DNA of 64,000 bases, from NCBI GenBank assembly GCA_041593595.1, contig JBFHNV010000003.1, positions 30,075 to 94,074 of the forward strand. The letters run 5' to 3'. The DNA is from JBFHNV01 sp041593595. GTDB lineage: Bacteria > Pseudomonadota > Gammaproteobacteria > HK1. Positions 25,250 through 33,307 of the stretch are shown here, in pieces. Each line of letters starts with the position of its first letter. Position 1 is the stretch's first letter. A model generated the notes under the pieces. That model was given only the letters and a program-made list of their open reading frames with translations, was not told the DNA's origin and searched no databases. The position numbers and the translations under genes were made by a program.

Positions 25250-26878
25250 ATGCCGCCACCGGATCCCGACTGGCCGTCGCAGCGCCTGATGCGCGCCATC
25301 GAGGCGACGCCGATCCCCGCCAGCGTGCCGGCGCTGCTGGAGGTGTGCGCGATGCGCCACCCCGGGCGGGCGTACCTGCACTTCTTCGACGACGGCGACG
25401 TCATCGACTTCGGCGAGATGGCGCGCCTGGTGCGCCGTACCGCGAGCGCGCTGACCCGCTGCGGGGTGGGCCCGGGCACACACGTGGCGGTGATGGTGCA
25501 CACCTGCCGCCACTACCCGGTGACCTGGCTCGCCCTGGCCTCGCTGGGCGCGGTGACGGTGCCGGTGAACCACCGCTACACGCCGCGAGAGCTCGCCTAC
25601 GTGCTCGAGGACTCGCGGGCCACGCACCTGGTCCTCGCCGACGACCTGGTGCCGGTGCTGGAGGCCATCCCGGGCGGATCGCCCGTGCCGCGCGGGAACG
25701 TCGTCGTCGCGGGTGCGCGCCGCGACGGCTACCGGCTCCACTGGGAGCGCCTGGTGGACGAGGGCGACCCGTCGTGGCGCCCGGCCGAGGCGCCGTCGCC
25801 GGACAGCCTCATGAACATCCAGTACACCTCGGGCACCACGGGAATGCCCAAGGGCGCGCTGCAGACCCACCGCTTCTGGCTGACCTTCTCGAGGGTCGGC
25901 GCGGCCCAGTTCCAGGACCGGCTGCGCCGGCTGCTGGTGACGCAGCCCTTCTACTACGTGGACGCCCAGTGGTACGCGCTGATGTGCTGCTGGATGGGCG
26001 CCACCGCCTACGTCGCGCGACAGATGCACTCGAGCCGGATCCTCGAGTGGCTGCGGCGCTACCGGGCCGAGTACTGCAACTTCCCGGAGGTGGTGGCGCG
26101 CACCCCGGAGTCGCCCGACGACCGGATGGACCACCTGGTGGTGCTGTCCTGCTACAGCTTCCGCCGGGCGCTGTACCCGGAGGTGGAGCGGCGCTTCGGC
26201 GCGCTCGCGCGCCAGGGCTTCTCCATGACCGAGATCGGTTGCGGCCTGTACGTGCCGATGGAGGCCGACGCGATGACCGGCAGCGGCACGGTGGGGGTGC
26301 CGGTGGCGTACCGCGAGGCGATGGTGGCCGGGGCCGACGGGCGGCCCGTGCCCCACGGCGAGACCGGCGAGCTGTGCGTGCGCGGCGCAGGCCTGTTCGC
26401 GGGCTACTTCCGGCGCGAGGACGCGACCCGCGCCGCCTTCCACCCGGGCGGCTGGTTCCGCACCGGCGACCTGGCCCGGCGCGACGAGGAAGGCTGGTAC
26501 TGGTACCTGGGCCGCATCAAGGACACGGTGCGGCGCTCCAGCGAGAGCATCTCCGCCGTGGAGGTGGAGCAGGTGCTGCGCGGCGTGCCGCAGGTGCTGG
26601 AGGCCGCGGTGGTGCCGGTGCCGGACCCGCTGCGCGGCGAGGAGGTGAAGGCCTACCTGCGGGTGGCGCCGGAGTGGGCCGGCGAGCCGGGCCTGGTGGA
26701 CACGGTGCTCGCGCACTGCCGCGCCAACCTGGCGCCGTTCAAGGTGCCGCGCTACCTGGAGCTGGTGGAGGAGTTCCCGCGCACGCCCAGTAACAAGATC
26801 CGCAAGTCCGAGCTGCTGGCGGCGAAGCCGGACCTGCGCGAGGGGACCTACGACGCGGTGGAGGTCCGCTGGCGCTGA
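25250..26878 (+). CDS. AMP-binding acyl-CoA synthetase in the polyamine-type operon
   Basis: 542 residues. Motif I YTSGTTGMPKGAL starts at residue 192; SMTEIGCG is the adenine-site loop; GWFRTGDLARRDEEGWYWYLGR and the catalytic Lys516 in RTPSNKIRKSELL complete the set. The overall pattern resembles carnitine/crotonobetaine-CoA ligases (CaiC) and related enzymes acting on small polar acids. It starts 17 bases after the permease stop, so it is certainly in this operon. A CoA ligase inside a polyamine importer operon is unusual: known putrescine routes use gamma-glutamylation or transamination. It may activate the omega-amino or guanidino acid formed after oxidation. Confidence 0.85.
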   Translation: MPPPDPDWPSQRLMRAIEATPIPASVPALLEVCAMRHPGRAYLHFFDDGDVIDFGEMARLVRRTASALTRCGVGPGTHVAVMVHTCRHYPVTWLALASLGAVTVPVNHRYTPRELAYVLEDSRATHLVLADDLVPVLEAIPGGSPVPRGNVVVAGARRDGYRLHWERLVDEGDPSWRPAEAPSPDSLMNIQYTSGTTGMPKGALQTHRFWLTFSRVGAAQFQDRLRRLLVTQPFYYVDAQWYALMCCWMGATAYVARQMHSSRILEWLRRYRAEYCNFPEVVARTPESPDDRMDHLVVLSCYSFRRALYPEVERRFGALARQGFSMTEIGCGLYVPMEADAMTGSGTVGVPVAYREAMVAGADGRPVPHGETGELCVRGAGLFAGYFRREDATRAAFHPGGWFRTGDLARRDEEGWYWYLGRIKDTVRRSSESISAVEVEQVLRGVPQVLEAAVVPVPDPLRGEEVKAYLRVAPEWAGEPGLVDTVLAHCRANLAPFKVPRYLELVEEFPRTPSNKIRKSELLAAKPDLREGTYDAVEVRWR

Positions 26879-26955
26879 GCGCCTGTGAAACAATCGCCGC
26901 GGCGCGCCGCGCGACGGCGCCGGCGCCGGCCCGATCGAAACGGAGGGAGACGAGC

Positions 26956-28023
26956 ATGCGAGAGCCCGAGACAGGAGAGGCGCTCGAGCGCCTGGAGCAC
27001 CGCTACGGCATCGGCACCCGCTTCTGGGGCCGGATGTTCTCGGCCCTCACGGCGGTGACCTTCCGCGAGAAGGGCGAGGCGGCGCTGCACCGGCTGTGGC
27101 ACGACGTGCTGGTGGACCACCAGGGGGAGCGCTACCACGAGGGCATGGTGAAGCTCGGCATCGACAAGGAACCGCCGGCCATCGCCGCGGCGAAGTACCA
27201 CTACTACACCAACCTCATCGGCGGCCTGGAGATGGACTACGCCGAGGAGTCCGAGCGCAAGGCGTGGGTGCGCTACAAGGCGCCCATGTGGACCTACGAC
27301 GGGGTCGCGATGCTGTGCCTGCCCGCGTCGCTGCGCCGCACCATCCTCGGCTCCTGGCACCCGCGCAACGGGCAGATGATGGGCTGCCCGCGTCTCGGCT
27401 GGGTGGCGACCAAGTTCATCATGCAGGGCGACCCTTACGACGAGGGCTACTTCTACGAGTACGACCACGACCTCGCCCCGGAGGAGCGCTACCGCTTCGA
27501 GCACGTGACCACCTCGCCACCGCACGACCCGGACAAGGCGCCCACGCTGGATCCGAAGGAGTGGCCGCAGGCGCGCCTGGTGCGGGCACGGCGCAACTTC
27601 TCGTCGCGCTACCTGCGCACCACCGTGGAGATCCTGCTGCGCCACTTCGGCGAGGAGCCCACCTGGTACCTGGTGCAGCAGACGGCCCGCGGCATGGCCA
27701 TCCAGTACGCCCACGACCTGGCCGCCCGACTCGGCGTCGCGGGGAACTCCGCGCGCGACGTGGCGTCGGTGCTGGCCGGCCTGCTCGACGGCTGCTCCCA
27801 GGGGCACACCCGCGAGGACCTCTCCGCCACCCGCCAGCGCATCGTGCTCGAGACCTTCAAGCCCTTCGACGACGACGCGCCCGAGGGGCTTCGCGAGGCC
27901 ATGTTCCACTTCCCGGCGCTGACCACGCGGCTGCTCAACGGGCACCTTCGCATCACGCGCACCACCGATGGCCCCACCCGGGAGATCTGGGCCATCGAGG
28001 ACGCGGGACGCTGGCTGTGGTGA
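26956..28023 (+). CDS. Conserved-looking protein of unknown family in the polyamine-type operon
   Basis: 355 residues, no signal peptide and no membrane segment, so probably cytoplasmic. I do not recognise the family. It is rich in aromatic and charged residues; notable stretches are YHYYTNLIGGLEMDYAEESE, TILGSWHPRNGQMMGCPRLG and a Tyr/Asp-rich GDPYDEGYFYEYDHDL. The middle (about 90-180) faintly recalls the aminothiazoline-carboxylate hydrolase fold, with a CP dipeptide followed by a GDP..EG.F.Y segment, but this is weak. It sits between the CoA synthetase and two amine oxidases with a GGAGG-type site before the ATG, so it probably performs a step in the same pathway. Confidence 0.75.
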   Translation: MREPETGEALERLEHRYGIGTRFWGRMFSALTAVTFREKGEAALHRLWHDVLVDHQGERYHEGMVKLGIDKEPPAIAAAKYHYYTNLIGGLEMDYAEESERKAWVRYKAPMWTYDGVAMLCLPASLRRTILGSWHPRNGQMMGCPRLGWVATKFIMQGDPYDEGYFYEYDHDLAPEERYRFEHVTTSPPHDPDKAPTLDPKEWPQARLVRARRNFSSRYLRTTVEILLRHFGEEPTWYLVQQTARGMAIQYAHDLAARLGVAGNSARDVASVLAGLLDGCSQGHTREDLSATRQRIVLETFKPFDDDAPEGLREAMFHFPALTTRLLNGHLRITRTTDGPTREIWAIEDAGRWLW

Positions 28024-28036
28024 CGGGAGCCCGGGC

Positions 28037-29287
28037 ATGAGCGCAGAGCGCGTGGTCGTCGTCGGCGCCGGCATCGTCGGCGTGTGCTGCGCCCGGTACC
28101 TGCAGCAGCTCGGCCGCCGCGTGACCCTCGTGGACCGGCTCGAGCCCGGCGACGACGGCGCGTCCTCCTACGGCAACGCGGGCTCGCTGTCCTGGAGCTC
28201 CTGCGTGCCCATCGCGACGCCGGGGCTGCTGCCCAAGGTCCCGGGCTGGCTGCTCAGCCGCACCGGGCCGCTCACCATTCGCTGGCGCCACCTGCCCACG
28301 CTGCTGCCCTGGCTGTGGCGCTACGTGCGCTCCGGCACCGTGGCGAAGGTCGAGGCGGCCGCCCGGGCGCTGTCGATGCTGCACGGACCCGCGCTGGACC
28401 TGCACCGGGAGCTGGCCCGGGAGGCCGGCGTCGGCGACCTGGTGCGCGGCTGCGACTACCTGCACGTCTACCGCACGGCGCGCTCGGATCGCCTCGGCGA
28501 CCTGGACTGGCGCCTGCGCGCCGAGCACGGCGCGACGGTGGAGCTGCTCGACGGCGCGGCGCTGCACGCCATCGAGCCGGATCTCGGCCCCGGGTACGTG
28601 CAGGCGGTGCGCATCCGTGACCAGGGCTTCACCGCCAATCCCTCGCGCCTGGTGCGCGCCCTCGCCGAGCGCTTCACGGCCGACGGCGGCGAGCGGGTGC
28701 GCGCCGAGGTGCGCGGCTTCGAGACCCGTGGGGATCGCGTCCAGCGGGTGCTCACCAATGCGTCCGGAGTGCCCGCGGACGCGGTGGTCATCGCCGCCGG
28801 CGCGTGGTCGACGCGGGTCACCCGCATGCTCGGCGTCGACCTGCCCCTCGAGACCGAGCGCGGCTACCACGTGACCCTGGCCGAGCCGGGGGTGACGCTC
28901 TCCAACACGGTGATGGAGACCGACGGCAAGTTCGTGGCGACGCCGATGGAGACGGGGCTGCGCCTCGCGGGCACCGTGGAGCTCGCGTCGGTGGACGCGC
29001 CGCCGGACTACCGGCGGGCCGACGCCATCCTCGAGCGCGGGCGGCACATGTTCCCGAAGCTCGCGCCCGCCTCGGTGTCGCGCTGGATGGGGCGCCGCCC
29101 GAGCCTCCCCGACGGCCTGCCGGTGATCGGCCCCGCGCCAGGCTGGCGCAACGTCTGGCTCGCCTTCGGCCACGCCCACACGGGCATGATCGGGGCGCCC
29201 AACACCGGGCGCATCGTCGCCGGCATGGTGTGCGGGCAGCCGCTCAACGTGGACGTGGCCGCGTTCCGCGCGGAGCGCTTCTCGTGA
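28037..29287 (+). CDS. FAD-dependent amino acid/amine oxidoreductase (DadA-like DAO family)
   Basis: 416 residues. FAD Rossmann motif VVVVGAGIVGVCCARYLQQLGRRVTLVDR at the N terminus, SSYGNAGSLSWSS (typical of DadA-type D-amino acid dehydrogenases), and a C-terminal FAD-closing block MGRRPSLPDGLPVIGPAPG with NVWLAFGHAHTGMIGAPNTG. Enzymes of this branch oxidise D-amino acids or secondary amines and pass electrons to the chain or oxygen. It begins 14 bases after the unknown gene and is followed by a second FAD oxidase 24 bases later. Confidence 0.85.
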   Translation: MSAERVVVVGAGIVGVCCARYLQQLGRRVTLVDRLEPGDDGASSYGNAGSLSWSSCVPIATPGLLPKVPGWLLSRTGPLTIRWRHLPTLLPWLWRYVRSGTVAKVEAAARALSMLHGPALDLHRELAREAGVGDLVRGCDYLHVYRTARSDRLGDLDWRLRAEHGATVELLDGAALHAIEPDLGPGYVQAVRIRDQGFTANPSRLVRALAERFTADGGERVRAEVRGFETRGDRVQRVLTNASGVPADAVVIAAGAWSTRVTRMLGVDLPLETERGYHVTLAEPGVTLSNTVMETDGKFVATPMETGLRLAGTVELASVDAPPDYRRADAILERGRHMFPKLAPASVSRWMGRRPSLPDGLPVIGPAPGWRNVWLAFGHAHTGMIGAPNTGRIVAGMVCGQPLNVDVAAFRAERFS

Positions 29288-29311
29288 TCGCGCCGATGGC
29301 GCCGCCGCGCC

Positions 29312-30610
29312 GTGACTGACGGCCTCTTCGCCCCCGGCTTCAAGGCGCAGCCCTGGTGGTGGGAAGCGGCGCCGCCCGTGCCACCCGCCACCGAGCCGCT
29401 GCCCGCGCAGGCCGACGTGCTGGTGGTGGGCTCCGGCTACACCGGGCTGCACGCGGCACTGGTCGCGGCCCGCGGCGGGCGCGACGCCCTGGTGGTGGAA
29501 GCCGGTGCGCTGGGGGAGGGCTGCAGCACCCGCAACGGCGGGCAGGTGTCCACGAGCATCAAGCCCGCCTACGGCGCGCTCGCCGCGCGTCACGGCGCCG
29601 ATGCCGCGCTGGCGATCCGCCGCTGCGGCCACGACGCCCTCGCATTCCTCGCGGACTTCGTCGAGTCCGAGGACCTGGACTGCGCGCTCGCGCGGGTGGG
29701 CCGCTTCCTCGGCGCGCACACCCCGGGCCACTACGAGCGCCTGGCGCGGGCCCTCGAGGCCGAGCCCGAGGCGCTGAAGGGAGACGCGCGGATGGTGCCC
29801 CGTGCCGAGCAGCACCGCGAGATCGGCAGCGACTTCTACCACGGCGGCATCGTGCATCCGGGCCACATCACGCTGCACCCCGGGCTCTACCACGCGGGCC
29901 TGGTCGAGCGGGCGCGCGCGGCCGGCGTGCGGCTTCGCGACGGCTGCCGGGTCGAGGCCATCGCCCGCGACGGCGACGGCTTCCAGGTGACGACCACACG
30001 CGGCCGGGTCCGGGCGCGCCACGTGGCCATCGCGACCAACGGCTACACCGGCCCGGCGACACCGTGGCAGCGCCGGCGCGTGATCCCCATCGGTAGCTAC
30101 ATGATCGCCACCGAGGAGATCGACCCGGCGCTCGCCGATGTGCTCTCGCCGACGCGGCGCGCCATGAGCGACACGCGCCGGGTGGTCTTCTACTACCGCC
30201 GCTCGCCGGACGGGCGGCGCATGCTGTTCGGCGGTCGTGTGGCGCTCGCCGAGACCGATCCCCGGGTCAGCGGCCCGCGCCTGCACCGCGAGCTCACGCG
30301 CATCTTCCCGCAGCTCGCCGGCACGCGGATCACCCACTCCTGGGCCGGCTTCGTCGCCTACACATTCGACACCCTGCCCCACATCGGCAGCCACGACGGG
30401 CTGCACTACGCCATGGGCTACTGCGGCTCCGGGGTGTCGCTGGCGAGCTGGTTCGGCATGCGTCTGGGCCACAAGGTGCTCGGCAGCCCGGACGGGCGCA
30501 CGCCCCTGGACGACGTCCCCTTCCCGACCCGACCGCTGTACCACGGCAGGCCCTGGTTCCTGGCCACCGCGGTGGGGTGGTACAAGCTGCTGGACCGGCT
30601 GGGCGTGTGA
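29312..30610 (+). CDS. FAD-dependent amine oxidase, PuuB (gamma-glutamylputrescine oxidase)-like
   Basis: 432 residues. N-terminal WWWEAAPP, then the FAD site ADVLVVGSGYTGLHAALVAARGG and CSTRNGGQVSTSIK, where PuuB-type oxidases carry the same arrangement. The middle has DFYHGGIVHPGHITLHPGLY and the C terminus HSWAGFVAYTFDTLPHIG and MGYCGSGVSLASW. PuuB oxidises gamma-glutamyl-putrescine, but no PuuA glutamylase or PuuC/PuuD partner is found here. The start is a GTG at 29312, 24 bases after the DadA-like gene. It probably oxidises the imported amine or an adduct of it. Confidence 0.85.
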   Translation: MTDGLFAPGFKAQPWWWEAAPPVPPATEPLPAQADVLVVGSGYTGLHAALVAARGGRDALVVEAGALGEGCSTRNGGQVSTSIKPAYGALAARHGADAALAIRRCGHDALAFLADFVESEDLDCALARVGRFLGAHTPGHYERLARALEAEPEALKGDARMVPRAEQHREIGSDFYHGGIVHPGHITLHPGLYHAGLVERARAAGVRLRDGCRVEAIARDGDGFQVTTTRGRVRARHVAIATNGYTGPATPWQRRRVIPIGSYMIATEEIDPALADVLSPTRRAMSDTRRVVFYYRRSPDGRRMLFGGRVALAETDPRVSGPRLHRELTRIFPQLAGTRITHSWAGFVAYTFDTLPHIGSHDGLHYAMGYCGSGVSLASWFGMRLGHKVLGSPDGRTPLDDVPFPTRPLYHGRPWFLATAVGWYKLLDRLGV

Positions 30611-30680
30611 CGGCTCGTGCGAGAATCACCGCGCCCGCCGGCGAGGCTTCGCGCGGGCGCTGACGGTCAGGAGAACACAC

Positions 30681-31670
30681 GTGGACAGCGAGCAACGGAT
30701 CGACGCGGGCAGCCCGCTGATGGCCTCCCCGCTCACCTTCATGGGCGTGCCCGCGGCGCGCAGCGCCCGCGGCGCCGGGGCCGCGGTGCTGGGGATCCCC
30801 TTCGACTGCGGCACGCACCCGGTGCGCATCGGGTCCCGCTACGGGCCCCAGGCCATCCGCGAGCAGTCGGCGCTGGTGCGCCCCTACCAGCCGCCCCACG
30901 CGGACTTCAACCCCCTGGCGCTGCTGGACGTGGTGGACCTGGGCAACGTGGACGTCACCCCCAGCGTCATCGAGCCGTCCTTCGAGCGCATCGAGGCGGC
31001 GGTGGGCCAGGTGCTGGACGCGGGTGCGATCCCCGTCACCATGGGCGGCGACGGGGCGGTGACCCTGCCGCAGCTGCGCGCCGTGCACGCCCACCACCCC
31101 GACCTGGTGGTGCTGCACGTGGACGCCCATACGGACACCTATGCCGGGGACGGCAACGCGGCGCACCTGCGCTACAACACCTCCACCACCTTCACCCGCG
31201 CCGCCGAGGAGGGGGTGGTGGACGCCGCGCGCTCCATCCACGTGGGCGCGCGCGGCACGCTGCGCGCCGGCGGCGTGTTCGAGCACACCCGGGCCCAGGG
31301 CTACGAGATCCTCGACGGTGCCGCGCTGAACCGGCTCGGTCCCGAGCAGGTGGCCGCGTCGCTGCACGAACGCTTCGCGGGCCGGCCCGTGTACCTGTGC
31401 TTCGACATGGACTTCTTCGATCCGTCCTGCGCCCCGGGCGTGTGCACCCCCACCTGGGGCGGGGCCAGCGCCCGGGAGGGGCTCGACTTCCTGCACGCGC
31501 TCGCCGGCATCGACTTCGTGGCCTTCGACGTGAACACGGTGAGCCCGCCCCACGACGTGGGCGGCATGACCGCGTTCCTCGCCGGCACCGTGATGCTGGA
31601 GTGCCTCACCCTCGCGTGCCTGCGGCCCGGCGGGCCGGCGGCGAGCCCGGACCGGGAGACCGGAGGCTAA
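30681..31670 (+). CDS. Agmatinase/arginase-family ureohydrolase with altered active-site residues
   Basis: 329 residues of ureohydrolase fold. The second and third metal blocks are intact: D148-A-H150-T-D152 (HVDAHTDTY) and D242-M-D244 (FDMDFFDP, followed by CAPGVCTPTWGG). The first block normally reads GGDH with a metal-binding His; here it is MGGDGAV (Gly125). The conserved Glu near the C-terminal block is Thr286 (FDVNTVSPPHD). Some uncharacterised agmatinase-like proteins share GGDG. It would hydrolyse the guanidino group of agmatine, guanidinobutyrate or a similar molecule to urea and an amine, if still active. GTG start with AGGAG seven bases upstream. Last gene of the operon. Confidence 0.82.
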   Translation: MDSEQRIDAGSPLMASPLTFMGVPAARSARGAGAAVLGIPFDCGTHPVRIGSRYGPQAIREQSALVRPYQPPHADFNPLALLDVVDLGNVDVTPSVIEPSFERIEAAVGQVLDAGAIPVTMGGDGAVTLPQLRAVHAHHPDLVVLHVDAHTDTYAGDGNAAHLRYNTSTTFTRAAEEGVVDAARSIHVGARGTLRAGGVFEHTRAQGYEILDGAALNRLGPEQVAASLHERFAGRPVYLCFDMDFFDPSCAPGVCTPTWGGASAREGLDFLHALAGIDFVAFDVNTVSPPHDVGGMTAFLAGTVMLECLTLACLRPGGPAASPDRETGG

Positions 31671-31708
31671 ATGGCGCTTCCGAGCCGCGCGACATCCGTG
31701 GTGATAGC

Positions 31709-31810
31709 CGGAGGAAGGCAGGGGTCGGTGGGCCCCGCCGTAAATCCGTCCCTGGAGGCTCGAACGCGGCATCCCTGCCGCGTACGGGCCCACCGACCCC
31801 TGCCTTCCTC
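31709..31810. repeat. Intergenic element with perfect 26-bp inverted repeats
   Basis: Arm 31709-31734 (core GGAAGGCAGGGGTCGGTGGG) is the exact reverse complement of 31785-31810. The 50-base centre holds a second stem, GCGGCA TCCC TGCCGC (31766-31781), and a segment AAATCCGTCCCTGGAGGCTC. The whole can fold into one long hairpin. It lies just after the ureohydrolase stop and may act as its terminator, or be a dispersed non-autonomous element; comparable repeats with the same central segment occur in some gammaproteobacteria as far as I recall. Confidence 0.8.
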
Positions 31811-31886
31811 CTCGCTCGGTCGTGATCCGCAGCTGGCAACAGCCAGCTAGCCACCGGCGGCGAGTCTTGAAGGAGGACGACCGGAC

Positions 31887-33134
31887 ATGACCCCCGACAA
31901 GCAGGCGCTGCTCGATCGCGTCGACGCGGACCGGGACCTCTTGATCGACTTCCTGTCGCGCTTCGTGCAGGCCCGCTCCCCGAACCCGCCGGGTGACACC
32001 CGGGAAGCGGCGGCGCACGTCACGTCGCTGCTCGAGCGCCACGGCATCGAGTACCGCGTCATCGACCCGAAGCCGGAGTTCCCGAACGTGGTGGCCAGCT
32101 TCGAGGGCGGTGCCCCGGGGCGGCACCTGGTGCTCAACGGCCACATGGACGTGTTCCCGGTGGCGGAGCACGAGACCTGGACCCACGGCGGCCCCTGGAG
32201 CGGCGCGGTGGCCGACGGCAAGGTGTGGGGACGCGGCACGGCGGACATGAAGTGCGGCACCACGGCGTCGGTGTTCACCTACCTCTACCTGCACGGGATC
32301 CGTGAGCGCCTCAAGGGCCGGCTGACGCTCACCGCGGTGTCCGACGAGGAGACCTTCGGCCCGTGGGGCGCGCGCTACCTGATGGCGAACCACCCGGAGG
32401 TGCACGGCGACTGCTGCCTGAACGGCGAGCCCAGCAGCCCCTTGAGCATCCGCTTCGGCGAGAAGGGCCCCCTGTGGCTGCGCTTCACCGTGTCCACGCG
32501 GGGCGCCCACGGCGCCTACACCCACCTCAGCGAGAGCGCGACGAAGAACGCAGCGCGCCTGATCGCGGATCTCGAGTCCCTCGAGGCGCTGGACACGCCG
32601 GCGCCGGGCAACGTGGGCGTGGTCCTCGAGCGCAGCCGCGACGCCATCGAGGCCGCGCAGGGGGCCGGCGCGAGCGGCATCGTGCAGCGGGTGACGGTGA
32701 ACATCGGCACCGTGCAGGGCGGCATGAAGGTGAACATGGTGCCGAGCCGCTGCGTGGTGGAGGCCGACATCCGCTTCCCCATCGGGCTCGACAAGCAGCG
32801 GGTGCTGGACGCGGTCGCGCGGATCCTGGAGAGCCATCCCGGCACCACCGTGGAGGAGCTGGTCTTCAACCCGCCGAGCTGGTGCGATCCGGAGCACGAG
32901 ATGGTGGGCATCCTGCAGGGCAACGTGGAGGCGCTGCGCGGCTTCCGCCCCGCGCCCACCGTGAGCGTGGGCGGCACCGACACCCGGCTGTGGCGCTACC
33001 TGGACGTGCCGGCCTTCGTCTACGGCCCGTTCCCCACCGGCATGGGCAGCGGTGACGAGCACGTGCCCGTGGAGGACTTCCTGCACGTGGTGCGCACCCA
33101 CGTGCTGTCGGCCTACGACTTTTTGACGCGATGA
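31887..33134 (+). CDS. M20-family metallopeptidase/deacylase (ArgE/DapE/CPG2-like)
   Basis: 415 residues. Zinc site residues appear in family order: His in LVLNGHMDVFPV, Asp in WGRGTADMKCG, the Glu pair in TAVSDEETFG, and a later GSGDEHVPVEDF with His near the C terminus. The dimerisation domain (about 190-310) contains GAHGAYTHLSESATKNA. Members hydrolyse N-acyl amino acids, dipeptides or carbamoyl amino acids in the cytoplasm. An AGGAGG-type site precedes the ATG. The preceding palindrome suggests it starts a new transcript. The substrate is not evident. Confidence 0.85.
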   Translation: MTPDKQALLDRVDADRDLLIDFLSRFVQARSPNPPGDTREAAAHVTSLLERHGIEYRVIDPKPEFPNVVASFEGGAPGRHLVLNGHMDVFPVAEHETWTHGGPWSGAVADGKVWGRGTADMKCGTTASVFTYLYLHGIRERLKGRLTLTAVSDEETFGPWGARYLMANHPEVHGDCCLNGEPSSPLSIRFGEKGPLWLRFTVSTRGAHGAYTHLSESATKNAARLIADLESLEALDTPAPGNVGVVLERSRDAIEAAQGAGASGIVQRVTVNIGTVQGGMKVNMVPSRCVVEADIRFPIGLDKQRVLDAVARILESHPGTTVEELVFNPPSWCDPEHEMVGILQGNVEALRGFRPAPTVSVGGTDTRLWRYLDVPAFVYGPFPTGMGSGDEHVPVEDFLHVVRTHVLSAYDFLTR

Positions 33135-33228
33135 TCGCGATGTGTGCCGGATTCCGCGGCTTCGAGGGGCGCTGCTGGTGATGCCCCCCCTCCCTGGCTC
33201 CCCCCGGTGGAGAGAGGGAACGCAGCGG

Positions 33229-33270
33229 CCCGCGCCCGGGTGCACGCCGCGATGCAGGCCCGGGCGCGGG
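33229..33270. terminator. GC-rich hairpin between peptidase and ligase genes
   Basis: CCCGCGCCCGGG (33229-33240) pairs with CCCGGGCGCGGG (33259-33270); TGCA on both sides of the loop extends it. There is no T run. It lies in the 173-base gap before the next ATG, so it is either a terminator of the peptidase gene or a leader structure of the ligase gene. Confidence 0.4.
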
Positions 33271-33307
33271 ACGGGGCGCGTGCCCGGCGCGCGGAGGCTG
33301 AGTTCAG

